Source: Lycorma delicatula
Taxonomy: Eukaryota > Arthropoda > Insecta > Hemiptera > Fulgoridae
Assembly: GCF_047948215.1 (NCBI RefSeq)
Contig: NC_134467.1
Span: forward strand, 34,054,020 to 34,118,019
Direction of reading: 5' to 3'
Length of the DNA stretch: 64,000 nucleotides
The position numbers were made by a program, and so were the translations under genes. Shown here in pieces: positions 11,091 to 23,006 of the stretch. Position 1 is the stretch's first letter. The number at the start of each line of letters is the position of its first letter. The notes beneath the pieces were generated by a model. The model saw only the letters and a list, made by a program, of their open reading frames with translations. It was not told where the DNA came from and did not search any database.

Positions 11091-11149
11091 AATGCAATTA
11101 AATCCGTCCTTAAAATACTAAATAAAACAAAACTTGAGAAATTAGACCC

Positions 11150-11290
11150 GTCATTGAAAATAAACTTTTTAAAAATAAACACGCCCTATTAGAATCATCC
11201 AGCAGCAAGGGACTCTGTCCAGGTTCTGCGATACGTAGGGAGAAATAAACTCCCGCCAACTTTGCATTCCATTCCATTCCAGTTTTGAAA
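11150..11290 (+). repeat. Repeat H (pair with 29926-30015)
   Basis: The words CAGCAGCAAGGGAC, CTGTCCAGG, TCTGCGAT, GTAGGGAGAAAT and ACTCCCGCCA occur in this order here and at 29936-30000. This is a dispersed repeat of unknown class. Confidence 0.6.
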
Positions 11291-11377
11291 AAAACAATTA
11301 TGGGATAAAACCAAAAAATGAAAATTGTTTTAAAATAAAATATATAAAAACTAAAAAGTAAGAGCAAGAATCAAAAA

Positions 11378-11450
11378 AAATATGATGTGGACAACACCTG
11401 ATTTCCTTGTACGCCTATTAAATTACATATACACATTTTTTGCTGTACTT
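11378..11450 (-). repeat. Family C repeat, 3'-end fragment
   Basis: TGATGTGGACAACACCTGA then TTCCTTGTACGCCTATTAAA matches the reverse complement of the 3' end of family C seen at 34280, 42340 and 47960. Confidence 0.65.
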
Positions 11451-13040
11451 CATTTAAAGTTATATTTCATTTGAAAGTTAGATACGATCCTCCAATTCTT
11501 TAATAAAGTAGACAGTTAGAGAACTGGATTGTGGTGGACACCACATTGCATCAAATTTTATTGGTGGTGTTTGAATCAGCATTATATATTAGTTAATATA
11601 TTAATTTTGTTTCACGTCGCTCAAATAGTTATGTGGTGTAAGTGATAACGTGTCGGTCCGTAACCATGCACATATCGGTTCGAAAATGACTTCGTTTATA
11701 TATATATATCTTTTTTTATTTATAAAAAATAATTTAAAAAAACTTGATTTACAAAAAAATAATTTTGGCGGCCATTTATAGGTAAACCCTTCGGCCGATG
11801 GCGGATATTCATGTATTTTTATAATCCTGTAATGAGGCTTAATCTGAATCCCAGACCAAAATCAAAAACCGAGACAAAAAATGTTTACACACATGCATAT
11901 TAATTCTATAAAATAAGTATTCGTCCGTCGATAAATTTTAATTTTTTTCCTATTATAGCAATGAAGAAACCCTCAAGTTTACATTATATTATAGAAAATC
12001 TCAAAAAAAATTAAAGCAATTTAAAATTAAATTTTCTAGTTTATAAAATAAAGTAGACTTAAGAGAATATAAGTATGTAAATTAAAAATACGAGGTAAAG
12101 TCAAGGTAAATGTAAGTATGAAGAATAGTGTGTGGAATAAAGTGACATACTTAATATCCTCTAAGGAAGAAGGACAGAAGTTTAGAAATGGAGGTAAGAT
12201 GTATAACGCAAAGGAATTCAGAAGAAAATGAATTTTCCTCACAGCGTGTGCCGTTCGCTGAGTTACCTCAATCGTTTATACTGATCCCCCTCACCATTCT
12301 TCTCCATGAAGTTAAAAAGGAAGAGCGGTGAGGGAGAAAGATTCAACGAACGAAGTAAAAGGAAAAGAGGGAGGAAACCTATTTACCTCTCCCTTACCCA
12401 TACACATATCTATATATATAACAAGTACACACTATAACCTTTTCTATCTGTTGTATAATACAGTGCTTTCTTTTTGAAATGGTTACATTACTAACAAATC
12501 TAGCACAACTCCAAGAAAAATTGATAGAAAAATGTTTGAGAATAAAATCAAAATCTTCAATCCAAAATTAATAATAATAATAATAATAAAAAAACAAGTT
12601 CATCATAGTTAAATATTAGAATATACAAAAAAAGTCGAAAGATCGTGTATTTTAAAATTATTTAATATTGTAACATCTAACAACGGTTTTGTTTCAACCC
12701 TGATTCAGAACGTAGTCTTACTGGTTTTGTATAACAACAGCATAAAACTTTAGTTGCATATTTTAGATATTACGCCGCAGTGGCACGACTTGATTGTATA
12801 ATTATCAACGTAATGTAATATGTACATAATAGATATTAACTCTATCTAACTGTAAAATAATTAACTAATACAAATATATTAATAACCCTAATTATTAAAT
12901 ATGACGTAATGAAATCTAATGCAATGACCAAAACGAGTTCAGCTGTAAAAAAAAATTCCAAACCCGACCAATCAGTAGAAAGAACCATGATGACAAATAT
13001 TTAGGATACAAATAACCCAGTTTATATAGATTTTCTGCTA
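11451..13040. other. AT-rich sequence, no gene seen
   Basis: AT-rich with a short (TA)n at 11698-11710 and (AAT)n near 12566-12588. 11630-11690 has a tRNA-like GTAAGTGATAACG...GGTTCGAAA pattern that could be a SINE scrap. The 68-codon minus-strand frame at 12036-12242 is hydrophobic by AT bias and not called. Confidence 0.5.
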
Positions 13041-13140
13041 AATCCGGTATTGTTTGATTGAATACCGGATATTACAAGAAAAATCCGGTATTGTTTGATT
13101 GAATACCGGATTATTTCAAGAAAAATCCGGTATTCTTTGG
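13041..13140. repeat. Tandem repeat whose unit is a hairpin (period 41-42 bp)
   Basis: Units start at 13041, 13082 and 13124 (the third partial). Each complete unit is AATCCGGTATT, a 7-8-base spacer, then its complement AATACCGGAT, then an AAGAAA-containing linker. Thus every unit can fold into a 10-bp stem. Confidence 0.85.
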
Positions 13141-13625
13141 TTCTCTAAAAAATCAGCGAACAGTAAACAGTGTGTGCGTACTATTGTGACATGTTTATCA
13201 ACAAAATTCGGACAGCAATGTTGAAAAAACAGCCCTGGATTTCGGTGCAAAAGCATCATTCGGCTTTACGATAAAAGCCTCATAAAGCTTAGGTAACTCG
13301 AGAAACTGCATCTGGAAGTACTACCGCCACCAACAAAACAGAACTCATTAACTGCAAAATTACTAGTTTAGGTGCAATGTCACTTAAAGCTTCATGTAGT
13401 GTAAAACAAGGTGGGTTCTAAAGAACTAAACATACCACCATAAGGACAAAATTATCGTTGTTGTTATCGACAATTGTTTTGTTGTTCCGTGCATTAGCAA
13501 AATGCAGCGTGACTGTGAAGTCCTACAACTGTGTTGTGAGCTTCTTTATAATACTTCAGCGGTTTTGCTGTTTTAGTGTCATTAATAATTCTTTTAAATG
13601 GTTATGTTAGCAACTAACAAATCAG
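13141..13625. other. Sequence of unknown origin
   Basis: Less AT-rich than the neighbours but without a long ORF on either strand; no match to repeats elsewhere in the window. Confidence 0.4.
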
Positions 13626-13668
13626 CCAATTTGGGAAGACGCGTTCATCACTAGACCAACCCGGTAGG
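13626..13668 (-). repeat. tRNA-SINE (family 1) head fragment
   Basis: TTTGGGAAGACGCGTTCATC...AGACCAACCCGGT is the reverse complement of the family 1 tRNA head only; the body is missing. Confidence 0.8.
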
Positions 13669-13805
13669 TTACAGTCTACGTTACTAATTAAAACTTAACG
13701 GTAATTAGATAATCTAACAGGTTTTTATATTCTGTTTAACGGGTCGCATATTTTCAATTAAAGATTTATACATTGTTTAATTATATATATATATATATAT
13801 ATATA

Positions 13806-16065
13806 CTAGCGGACCCGACAGACGTTATCCTGACGCGGCATTATTCTGTAATAAATGCACACACATAAGTAACTTAATTAAGTTAAAATTAGCAGGAATG
13901 TGTTCTAAATTTCATTAAAATGACTATTAGTATGATTTTATCAGTTTGTGATTGTTGTATTATTGTAATGGGTTTATTGTTAAATTATGTGTCGTATGGT
14001 CAATATTTATTTTCACTAAATATTGAGATGTCCGATGAAAATTGAATTAAAAAATCGAAACGTCGTAAAATTAATAATTAGTGTAATTAATAAATTTTCA
14101 TCCACATTACTACTAATTTTCACTTAACATCATTCTAAAAAAGTACCTCCTACATATTTTTTTTTTTTTAATTTAATAATTTTGATGTTTCATAACCATT
14201 TAACAGCTTAATTAATCAATTAATAAAAAAAAAAATAAAGAATTGTAAAAAGCAACGTAGTTAAAATTTTAGTAGAAATATTTCTCATTCTTTATTTTAA
14301 CAACTCTTTTACCAAATTTTAGATAATTGTAAATTAAAAATAATTTTAGAAAACTTTTTATAAAATTAATCGGCTAAAACATTATAAATTCAATTTTTTA
14401 AATAAACTTTAAACTACATTATAACTTATATTTTAATTTTATAAATGCTATAATTTATTATACAAACTTAAATTTTTATTTTCAAAGAACCGTTCAATAC
14501 TTCATAAGTTGCATAGAATCAAATGAGAACTGAAAATTTAAATTTGTAGGTTAAGTTGATTGTTATTGAATGCACGTGTATACATCATTAAATTCATGAA
14601 AAATCATGTAAAATACTCACTTCAATACTGCACCTTAAAAATTTGCACAATGTACATTTTTTAATTAAACTTTAAAACGTTATTTCAATAAATAATAGTA
14701 TAATATAATATTCTCAATAAGCGTGCAATTCTAGCAGACTAGGCAATGCTTCGCTACTGCTAGATCTGAGTATACATACAGATTAAATGACAACAATTGA
14801 AAGTTCATAAAACTTTAAAAAAGTGAACATTAACAATTTAACAAAATTTAACCTTTCACTTTATAAAATTCAGAATATAAATAAATCCAAATGGCAAAAC
14901 AACAGCACTACCTATGGGATTTAATTCACACCAATCTCTAATCACAGTATTCGGTGGAAAATAATTTTTTAACGAAAATTGTTGTGGCTGCAAAATCATT
15001 ACACTTAGTCCTGAACATTAAGAAACTTACAAAACATTACGGAAGCTTATAAAATTTCACCTTTAACTTTATAAAATTCAGAATGTAAATAAATCCAATT
15101 GTCAGAACAGCACTACCTATCGGATTTAATTCAAACTATTCTCTAAATACGAATTTTAATGTAAGAACACTAAGCTACGACGCAAGTAACTGATATGCGA
15201 AAAAGCAACAAAATAAAAAAAATTCCTAGAATCCGATCGCAGTACCAACTACCGGGTTTGACTGATAAACCAAAAATTAAAAAAAAAACTTCTAAAACGC
15301 GATCGCAGCTCTGCCTACCTGACCACACGCTGCCTACCGGCCCTAGTTGTGAACCTTAACCATCCCAAGATCAACAACACATAAATAAATTAAAAAAAAA
15401 AATTCAATTCAATACTGTACCTTACAAATTTGCACAATGTATATTTTTTAATTACACTTTATAACGTTATTTCAATAAATAATAATATAATATTTTTAAA
15501 TACGCCCACAATTCTAAACGCGATCGCAGTGCTGCCTACTTGTTACTTAATCAGTTGTGATTTTGTTTACATTGGCAACGGCCATACGGGCTCTTTGTGA
15601 TTGGTCGTTGTGTTTGACAGCGGCCATCTTGCATTGATCTGATTGGTTTTCCTTTTTTTACATTTCTATCTGATTTATTAGCCTCTTATTTATTAAAAAA
15701 CTGTTTTCTCGCGATTTTTTTGTAACACAATAATAACACAAAATTACGAAATATTTTTCTTAATTTGATCGCAGCACCAACTGTCGGGACAAACTAAAAT
15801 TAAAATAGAATATTATTGAATATTACTGCGATGGTAATGCAGTTTGCCGGATCCAATGTAAAACATTCCAAAATCAACAACTACTTATAAATAAAAAATT
15901 AATTAAAAAACATTTTTCCAGTGGACCAAATTGTGAATCTAAATCATTCTCGAATCCCCTTGAACAAACACACACACACACACAAAATTTCATCAAAATC
16001 AGTCCAGCCGTTGTTTAGGAGGAGTTCACTTTCATACACACGCACACAAGAAATATATATAAAGA
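13806..16065 (-). mobile_element. Helitron-like element, large copy with internal duplications
   Basis: On the minus strand the element begins TCTTTATATATATTTCTTG at 16065 and ends CGGGTCCGCTAG at 13806, with A before the TC and T after the CTAG. Those are the hallmarks of Helitron insertion (TC...CTAG between A and T). The interior has no helicase ORF. It contains repeated modules: a GATCGCAG block near 15236, 15300, 15520 and 15768; a paired block at 14880 and 15085; another pair at 14630 and 15410; and a nested end (CTAGCAGACTAGGCAATGC) at 14733. Confidence 0.6.
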
Positions 16066-16912
16066 TATCTATATTTTTTTAATTTTTCGAGATGAAGTAT
16101 TCAAAAAGCCTTCCGAGTTATGCCAAGAAACATGGATAATAAATCGGTTGCGATTGATGGAATAATGTTGTTATTTAACCCTTACAAATAAAAACCCGGT
16201 TGCTTTTTATATAATTGTACGAGTGTGAATATATATATATTTCTTTGTACAATAAAAGCCAATGTAATCACTCAGTCAGAATCTTAATGACCAATTCACA
16301 ATATAACAGGTACAATACTCGTATTCACTTAATACTGTGAATTCCAACACATTATATTTACTTGTCCATTCTAACTTAATTTGATTAGGTACAATTCACT
16401 TAAACAACTGAAAGGTAGTGTTTACTATTGTGAAAATATTTTGAATGTATATATATATTTAGTATTCTTGTCTCACCATTTTATTGTGTTTAGATTCTGG
16501 AGTACACGTAATAAATTAATTATTGCATTGTCTACTGAGTGGATGGATATATATGCCTTACAACACGATATACGTTTGAATGTACATCTATATTATTAAG
16601 TTATGTTAAAGATTTTTTTTTTCCTATTGTTCGCTCAATTATAATTTTGTGTAAATAGATATATAGTCAGTCTTTTTGTATGTCTTTCTAATAAAATTGT
16701 ATTCATTAATACGAGAAGAGAGTTTAATAGACTACATCTAAATTTATATATATATATATATATAAATATATGCAAAATATATCACGAAATTCTCCAGGGA
16801 CTTTCATAGCCTTCTCTAGTCGTGAAAATAATTTAAAAAAATTCTTAACAGTAAATTTGTGTTTATAAATTTTTTGCATAACAAAAAAAAATCTGTTTTT
16901 GTTTATAATAAA
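16066..16912. other. AT-rich sequence with family E fragment
   Basis: Mostly AT-rich with short (TA)n tracts. 16772-16830 (ATATCACGAAATTCTCCAGG and following) matches the start of family E. The 72-codon frame at 16381-16599 has no recognisable content. Confidence 0.45.
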
Positions 16913-17653
16913 CTAGCAGACCCGGCAATGCTTCGCTATTGCTATACATATATATATATATTTATAGAGAGAGAGAAAGAGAGAGTTTAAATGAACACAA
17001 TTGAAAATTTGATAAAAAAATTAAAAAACTGAACTTCACAAATTTTACTTTTCACTTATTCTCCTTCCCCTTTTCCGTTTCCAACTTCTTCCTTTCACCC
17101 TTCTCCCTCTGCCCTCTCAAAGTTTTCTTTTTACCTTTTCCCCATTGTCCCCTTTTTCCCGCGCGTAAATCGGTCCATTACTATTTTGGTCTTTAGCGGA
17201 CACACATACGAACATGCCTTTTATATATATATATATATATAAAATAAAAACGTCTGTTTGTATATTTGTTTGTTTCGTAAATATCTTTACACCGGCCCCA
17301 CCTAGCGGGTATATATATTTTGCGAAAATATTTCTTTTCACGTAACTAATATTCATATTCTGAATATGAACCAAATCGGTCCATAAATATAACTTTTCTA
17401 AATATCTCAACCACAGCGCCATTTAGCGGGTTCATTTTTTTCAGAGATAATTCTTTCCATGTAAGTAACTTGTATTCTGAATACAAGGCAAATCGGAACA
17501 TAAATACAATTTTTTGAAATATCTCGCCACCTAGCGGGTCCAAACTAATTCAGAAACCTTCCTTGGTATGCGTTTAACCATTCCCTAAAGTTTCAACGCT
17601 ATTGGATGAACGGTTTAGGAAGGCATAAGAGATATACAGACAGACCAACATTA

Positions 17654-17695
<42 letters not shown>
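16913..17695 (-). mobile_element. Helitron-like element, short non-autonomous copy
   Basis: Begins CTAGCAGACCCGGCAATGCT (minus-strand 3' end, CTAG followed by T). Inside are a GA/TA microsatellite (16965-16990), a polypyrimidine tract (17050-17165), a second TA tract, three spaced copies of an AGCGGGT-type block (about 17300, 17420, 17530), and the far end in (TA)n near 17695. The same structure in the other orientation is at 58603-59361. Confidence 0.6.
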
Positions 17696-17696
<1 letters not shown>

Positions 17697-17869
17697 TATT
17701 TTTCTGACAATTGTAGTAATGTACTGTTTCTAAACAAAATTGTAATTTTTCTAAGTTTGTTTTACTTAACTTCTCTTACACTATTTTGTTTAGAATTAAA
17801 CTCTTTACAAGTTTAGTTTAAATATTTTTTTATGCTTGTTATTCATTTAACAAAATTATTGTACGTCAA

Positions 17870-18185
17870 ATATAAAAAACAGGGTTTTTTACACAAATTT
17901 TTTGTTTCACCAAAAATGTCTCAAAAACTACTGTGGATACCGATCTGGAATTTATTTTATTCGGTTTTAAGTAAAAATCCATAAGAAATCACTAATTCTG
18001 CCCCTTAATTAACGTCCTAAAAATTTCAGTACGAGCTCATTTCACTGGGGTAGCTGGAATCCGAGCGAAATCTTTCCCTAATCGTAACTTGCAAATGAAC
18101 ATTATAGGACATATGTTTATATGAATTTTTTCCATTATTTTTACGAGTAGAATAGGCTATTAAAGTCCTGAGAGAATTGCGTGAT
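17870..18185 (-). repeat. Family E repeat
   Basis: Reverse complement of the unit at 25975 and 32853: GTATATCACGCAATTCTCTC, a CTATTCTACTCGT block, a GGACGTTAATTAAGG block and an AACCCTG tail appear in the same order. No coding content. Confidence 0.75.
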
Positions 18186-18527
18186 ATACCCTCTCCATAT
18201 ATATATATATATATATATATATGGAAAAAAATTCCTGGAATAGTTTAATAATAATAATTGTATCAATAACAACGTATCTATTCGAATAAATATTTAAAGA
18301 TGTTAAAAAAAATATCTTTTGATTTATATGATAAAGGTTCAAATTTTTACGTATACTTTTATTTGGTAAATCACTTAAAATTTAAAAAATTAATTCTCAA
18401 AAGTAGTAAATAATTTAAAAAAAATTAATTCGTAAATTAGAACTGTAAAAAAATTATAATTATGGTCGGCTTTGTAATCGTCATTATCATTATGTCTTAT
18501 TTTATACTATTTCAAATTTGACTAGAC
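18186..18527. other. AT-rich sequence with (TA)n
   Basis: A TA tract at 18199-18221 followed by AT-rich DNA; nothing else identifiable. Confidence 0.5.
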
Positions 18528-18590
18528 ATGTTGGACCTTTCATCCGGAGGTCCCGGGTATGCATCCCGGTCAGGCAAAAAAAGAAAAGAT
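18528..18590 (+). repeat. tRNA-SINE (family 2) fragment
   Basis: CATCCGGAGGTCCCGGGTAT and CATCCCGGTCAGGCA, then an A-run. It contains the B-box region of family 2 and lies just before a family C copy. Confidence 0.6.
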
Positions 18591-18612
18591 AGGTTAGTAT
18601 ACTGTGCATTTT

Positions 18613-19110
18613 TACTTCCTTGTACGAAGTAAAGGAAGTATTGTGATCGCGAAACATTTCGGTTTTCATATTTCAATGGAAATATCCATTTTGACCATCC
18701 CTGAATCCATTTTTACTAGTTTCGTCGTGACGTCTGTACGTTCTTATGTATATATTTTGGATTTACCACTGTTGTAACATCTAGTTGTGGACCTCCCTTT
18801 TTGATTGCAATCGAAATTAAAATTTTAATTAATGAAATATTTTTATCTTATATGGAAGGCACATTGTTTAAAATTAGATGTCATCTCTTTTTGTTTTTTA
18901 ACTTTATTTATTTTCTTTTTATTTTTTTTTTTTATTTTAAATATATTGATCTATTAATAGTTATTAGCCCGTGATTGTAAAAACAAATTACCGTAAATAA
19001 TTATTCAAGAATAACAAAAAAAAAGAAAATAAATCAGAAGTTACTAGTGAAATAAAATTTTTTTATAACTTTAAATTGTGTATAAGTAATTTAAAAGGCA
19101 TTATTACATA
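18613..19110 (+). repeat. Family C repeat, nearly complete
   Basis: Starts ACTTCCTTGTACGAAG, continues with GCGAAACATTTCGGTTTTCA, CCCTGAATCCATTTT, TGTAACATCTAGTTG and GATTGCAATCG, and fades at about 19110 in a GTAATTTAAAAGGC block. The terminal GGAAGT end is missing. Confidence 0.75.
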
Positions 19111-19993
19111 TATGAATATGTATAGATTTGGTTAAACATCTGTTTATTTAATATTAATAGAAAGTTTTAATTCGGAATCGTGTATTATTACTGGATCTTC
19201 TAGTTTGATTTAATTTACATAAAAGTTAACTAAAGAGTGACTGAAAAATAGACCCTTACAAGTGTAACACATTCACTATCTTTAATAAACTGTAAAAAAA
19301 TTCTTACTTTTCATTTCATTATTCCTCTGATATTGTCATCCTTTCGTTTATTTGTTTTTCTTGCCAATCGTTTAATTACTGTTTGCTTTGATATAATTCT
19401 TCTGATCTTAATTTGTGTACACGTTCTCTAGTTTTCAAATTTTCTCTCTCTTTATATTCATCATCTTCTCTTAATGTTTTTATTCTTCCCTTGTTCTTAA
19501 CATTTTCTTCCTCTTCTAATCCTTTTCTTGTCGTTTTTTGTGATATATTTTTTCATGTTATCTTTCCTTTTTCCTGTATAATTGTTGCTTTTTCATTTTA
19601 GATTATTTACGAAATAATTAAAAAACAAAAATTGAATGTTTTACACCGTTAAATCGAAATTAAAATTTCTAACTAGTATACATAATAGTTTGATTATTAA
19701 CTTTTGTTTATAAGACATACCAAAAATCTAAAACTTCTGTTAATCAGCAACTCATGAAGATACAATTAATACCGATCAATAATATGAGTAATAAAGGGAC
19801 TATCCTAATATTTAATGTAAGATTGTTGAATTAATAATTGTATAAATATTTGATGTTAATAAAAACCAATATTTTAGCAATTGTATAATTTTCTACTTTC
19901 TTCAAGAATTGTACGATTGTATCTCTAATTTAAAAATTGTATAAAAGTTTTACTATATTAAAAATTAAAAAAATGCAAATAAGCAATTTCAAA
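19111..19993. other. AT-rich sequence, no gene seen
   Basis: AT-rich; a 62-codon frame at 19413-19601 is serine- and phenylalanine-rich from CT-rich DNA and is not called. Confidence 0.55.
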
Positions 19994-20495
19994 AATTACT
20001 TTCATTTTAATTGAAATATGATATTAAAATCGACTAACCAATAGAGTAGTTAATTCTCTCAAACGTTTTCGACTATTCCGCCATCTTCAGGAGGATTGAT
20101 CTTAGAATAATTTAGAATTAAAATATAAAAATATATAAAATTAACAAAATAAAATTGGTAGAATCACAAACAATTGACTGTCATAAGTTAAAAATTATAA
20201 ATATAAATTTTTAATCATAACACTTTCTTACAAACCGGATGTACGTACTTTTACGTTAAATTTAAAATTTTTAACTTATAATGATCAATTCTTATGATTT
20301 TAACAATTTTATTTTGTGAATTTTATATATTTTTATATTTAAATTCTAAAAAGGTCAATCCTGCTAAAAATAGCGGAGTAGCCGAAAACGTTTGAGGGAA
20401 TTACAAATCTATTAGTAAGCCGATTTTAATATCATATTTAAATTAAATTATATTATACCATGCTTGAAAAACTTAATTTAAATTACTTTCATTTT
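19994..20495. repeat. Long imperfect inverted-repeat (fold-back) element
   Basis: A left arm (about 20009-20215) and right arm (about 20265-20460) are reverse complements with scattered differences. Matching landmarks are ATATGATATTAAAATCG, CTCAAACGTTTTCG, GGATTGA and ATATAAAAATATATAAAAT. The direct repeat AATTACTTTCATTTT at 19994-20008 and 20481-20495 brackets it and could be a TSD. No coding potential; likely a MITE-like or foldback element. Confidence 0.75.
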
Positions 20496-20572
20496 GTTTT
20501 TATACCTGATATCTTTAAAATTATACTTAATATCTGGGTAATTTTTATTTTAAAAGTTGGTAACATTAATAA

Positions 20573-21265
20573 TCTATATAAATAATGTTGCTTTGTTCAA
20601 ACTTTAAATTTCCGAAAGTTCTTCACCGACTGCTTTGAAATTTTGACACAACGTTGCATTCGAATACGCGTGTGTTTTTATATACCTACTATTTACGAGC
20701 AAATACATAAGATGTCATACCTGTGACAGGTAAACACATGCTTTTTTTTTTTTAAAAAACAGCGCTATCTGTTGGACGTAAAAGGAACACACGCTACAGT
20801 AAATATTTTACGATTCTGTTTCAATGTTTCCGATATGTGTGTCCGCTATAGATTAAAGTACTACTGGAGCAATTTACGCGCAGAGAAAAAGGGAGAAAGG
20901 GAAAAATCAGAAAAGGGAAAGAGGGAAAAATCGAAAAAGGTAAAAAGGGAAGAAGGGGAAAAACGAGGAAAAGGAAAGGGGAAGGGAAAAAGAGGAAGTA
21001 TAAAAGGGAATGGAGATAGAAAGGGAAAAGGGAATATGGTAAAAATTAAAATGGTAAATAGGAAAATGGTGAAAGTAAACTGGTGAAAGGGGGGAAAAGA
21101 AGGGATGAAAGGGAAAAGGGAGAAATGGTAAAAGGGAAAGGTTAAATTTGTGATGTTCCGTAATGTCCATTTTGTTATGTTATATATATATATATATTAT
21201 ATATATATATATAATATATATATATACTCAAATCTAACAGTAGCGAGCATTGCCGGGTCTGCTAG
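20573..21265 (+). mobile_element. Helitron-like element, non-autonomous
   Basis: Starts A|TCTATATAAATAATG and ends GCCGGGTCTGCTAG|T, again TC...CTAG between A and T. Landmarks in order: TTCAAACTTTAAATTTCCG, GCGCTATCTGTTGGACGTAA, a 250-bp purine-only-like tract (20881-21140) and TA microsatellites (21181-21228). Closely related to 37670-40095. The apparent ORFs in the purine tract are low-complexity artefacts. Confidence 0.65.
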
Positions 21266-21315
21266 TTGTTAATATAAATTTGTAGACCCGTATTACATCA
21301 CCAAATTATAAAGAG

Positions 21316-21355
<40 letters not shown>

Positions 21356-21874
21356 GATATAAACTTCATGCTTTACACGATTCCATTTTATAGTAAGTGA
21401 TAGTATAATAGACTGCCCTGTTTTGAACGATAAAACACATACCTTAGCTAAGCTATTGTGTTAATCTATCATAAGCTTACATTGGATAATATAAATTATT
21501 GTTGAGAATTTACCATGCTTTAATATTTATTAGCTAGATAAACTATTCAATAGTAAAATTATGTAAATAAACTTGTCAAATTGTTTGTCGATAAAATATT
21601 TAATTTGATTTAAATGAATTCATAATATTATATTTTAAAATAAAAATTAAATTAAAAAAAAAATTGAAAAACTGTTATCACAAAGTAAATTTTTATAAAC
21701 GCTTTAAATACATTATTATTATTACAGAAAATACTGTACTTTATCAGAAATTGCATTTATAATACAGGAAATTAATTACCTTACAGCAAATTCTATTACC
21801 ACGAGAGTGTTTGAAACTTACTAATGGGTTAATTATTTAGACGTATCTTATTACTATATTGAAATACAATTACA
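21266..21874. other. AT-rich sequence with (TA)n
   Basis: TA tract at 21318-21350; otherwise AT-rich without recognisable elements. Confidence 0.55.
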
Positions 21875-21908
21875 CACACTCGCGCGCGCGCGTACACCAC
21901 ACACACAC

Positions 21909-21939
<31 letters not shown>

Positions 21940-21940
21940 A
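21875..21940. repeat. Compound microsatellite (CA/CG/TA/GA)
   Basis: ACACACTCGCGCGCGCGCG, then CA, TA and GA dinucleotide runs in succession. Alternating purine-pyrimidine composition is compatible with Z-DNA. Confidence 0.8.
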
Positions 21941-21958
21941 AGAGAAGGAAGAAGCCAA

Positions 21959-22240
21959 CACTAACGCCCCTGGTGGTCACCACAAGAACTAGTGATGCAG
22001 TACAACTGTCAAAGGGAAATCCAAGATAGCGGCTGCGTCACTAACGTTCCTGGTGGTTACCAGAAGAACTAGTGATGCAGTACAACTGACAAATATATAA
22101 GGGAAAAGGGAACTTCCCACGGAAAAAAAATAGAAGATCCAAGATGGCGGCTGCGACACTTACGCTCCTGGTTGTCACCAGAAGAACTAGTGATGCAGTA
22201 CAACTGTCAAAGAAAAAACCAAGATATGGTATCCCTGCAG
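21959..22240 (+). repeat. Three direct repeats (about 80-118 bp apart)
   Basis: Units beginning CACTAACG/CACTTACG at 21959, 22039 and 22157 share CCTGGTGGTCACCA, GAAGAACTAGTGATGCAGTA and CAACTG. Between them sits CCAAGATGGCGGCTGCG (also as AGATAGCGGC). No ORF spans them. Confidence 0.85.
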
Positions 22241-22340
22241 AATTTCAAATATCCCGCTGAGGGAAAAGGGAAATTCCCAAAGGGAAAAAGGGAAATTCCT
22301 AGATGGTTGCTCTTGATGCAGTATGCCCATTCTCTCCTAC

Positions 22341-22569
22341 TAGTAATGAAGTGTAGTCTTGTTCAGTCTCAGTTTGACCATTTCTGAGATGTGTGGTTAA
22401 TTGAAACCCAAGTACCAAAGTACAGTGTTGTACCAACACCAGTATCCACGATCTAGTAATCAAATCCGTGTAAAAATAACTGGCTTTATTAGGAATTGAA
22501 CGCCTGGAACTCTCAACTTCCACATCAGCTGATTTGGGAAAACGCGTTCACCAATAGACCAACCCGGTT
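22341..22569 (-). repeat. tRNA-derived SINE (family 1), 3' end missing
   Basis: Minus-strand tRNA head (CCGGGTTGGTCTATTGGTGA) and body are present; the tail stops at the AATGAAGTGTAG block. A short insertion (AGTGTTGTACCAACACC region, 22422-22440) is not in other copies. Confidence 0.8.
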
Positions 22570-23006
22570 TGTTACATTTTGACATAAGAAATTGAAAAAA
22601 CCCAACAACTGGATGGAAATGTTCTCATAATTTGTGTGTTCAGTGTTTTACAACTTATATCTCCAAAACTGCTCGACCGAGGTTAATCAAACTTGATCAG
22701 ATAATTTCTATATATGGGGCATTGATGTAATTTAAATTAAAATTTTAAATGGTCTAGGGTGTGAGGCTGTAGAGTCAGGTCATCCTAATTATCTGGAGAT
22801 TTCACCTAATTAAGGTCTTATTTTTCTTAGGCATATTTTTTAACAATTAAAAAATAATATCTTCCAAAAAAAAAATATTGCAAAATTTCACCCTTACCCC
22901 AAAAACACTGTAAATAAACTATCGGCTAAGGGGGTATACTGCATCAGTACCCCGTCACGCCACACTGAGCGCTAGTGTAGCATTGACGTACAGATTCGTC
23001 TGTCTT
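22570..23006. other. AT-rich sequence, no gene seen
   Basis: 22925-22990 is a GC-richer patch without a match elsewhere. Nothing coding. Confidence 0.45.

Noticed and set aside
13041..13140. Possible CRISPR-like array
   Set aside because: Only two full units, spacers are not unique, and this is eukaryotic DNA; it is a small tandem hairpin repeat.
20772..21086. 104-codon Lys/Gly/Glu-rich open frame and its antisense
   Set aside because: It lies in a purine-rich tract of a Helitron-like repeat that is not conserved as a reading frame in the copies at 38.3 and 59.1 kb.
21959..22240. Satellite DNA
   Set aside because: Units are unequally spaced (80 and 118 bp) and only three in number, so this is a local duplication and not a satellite array.
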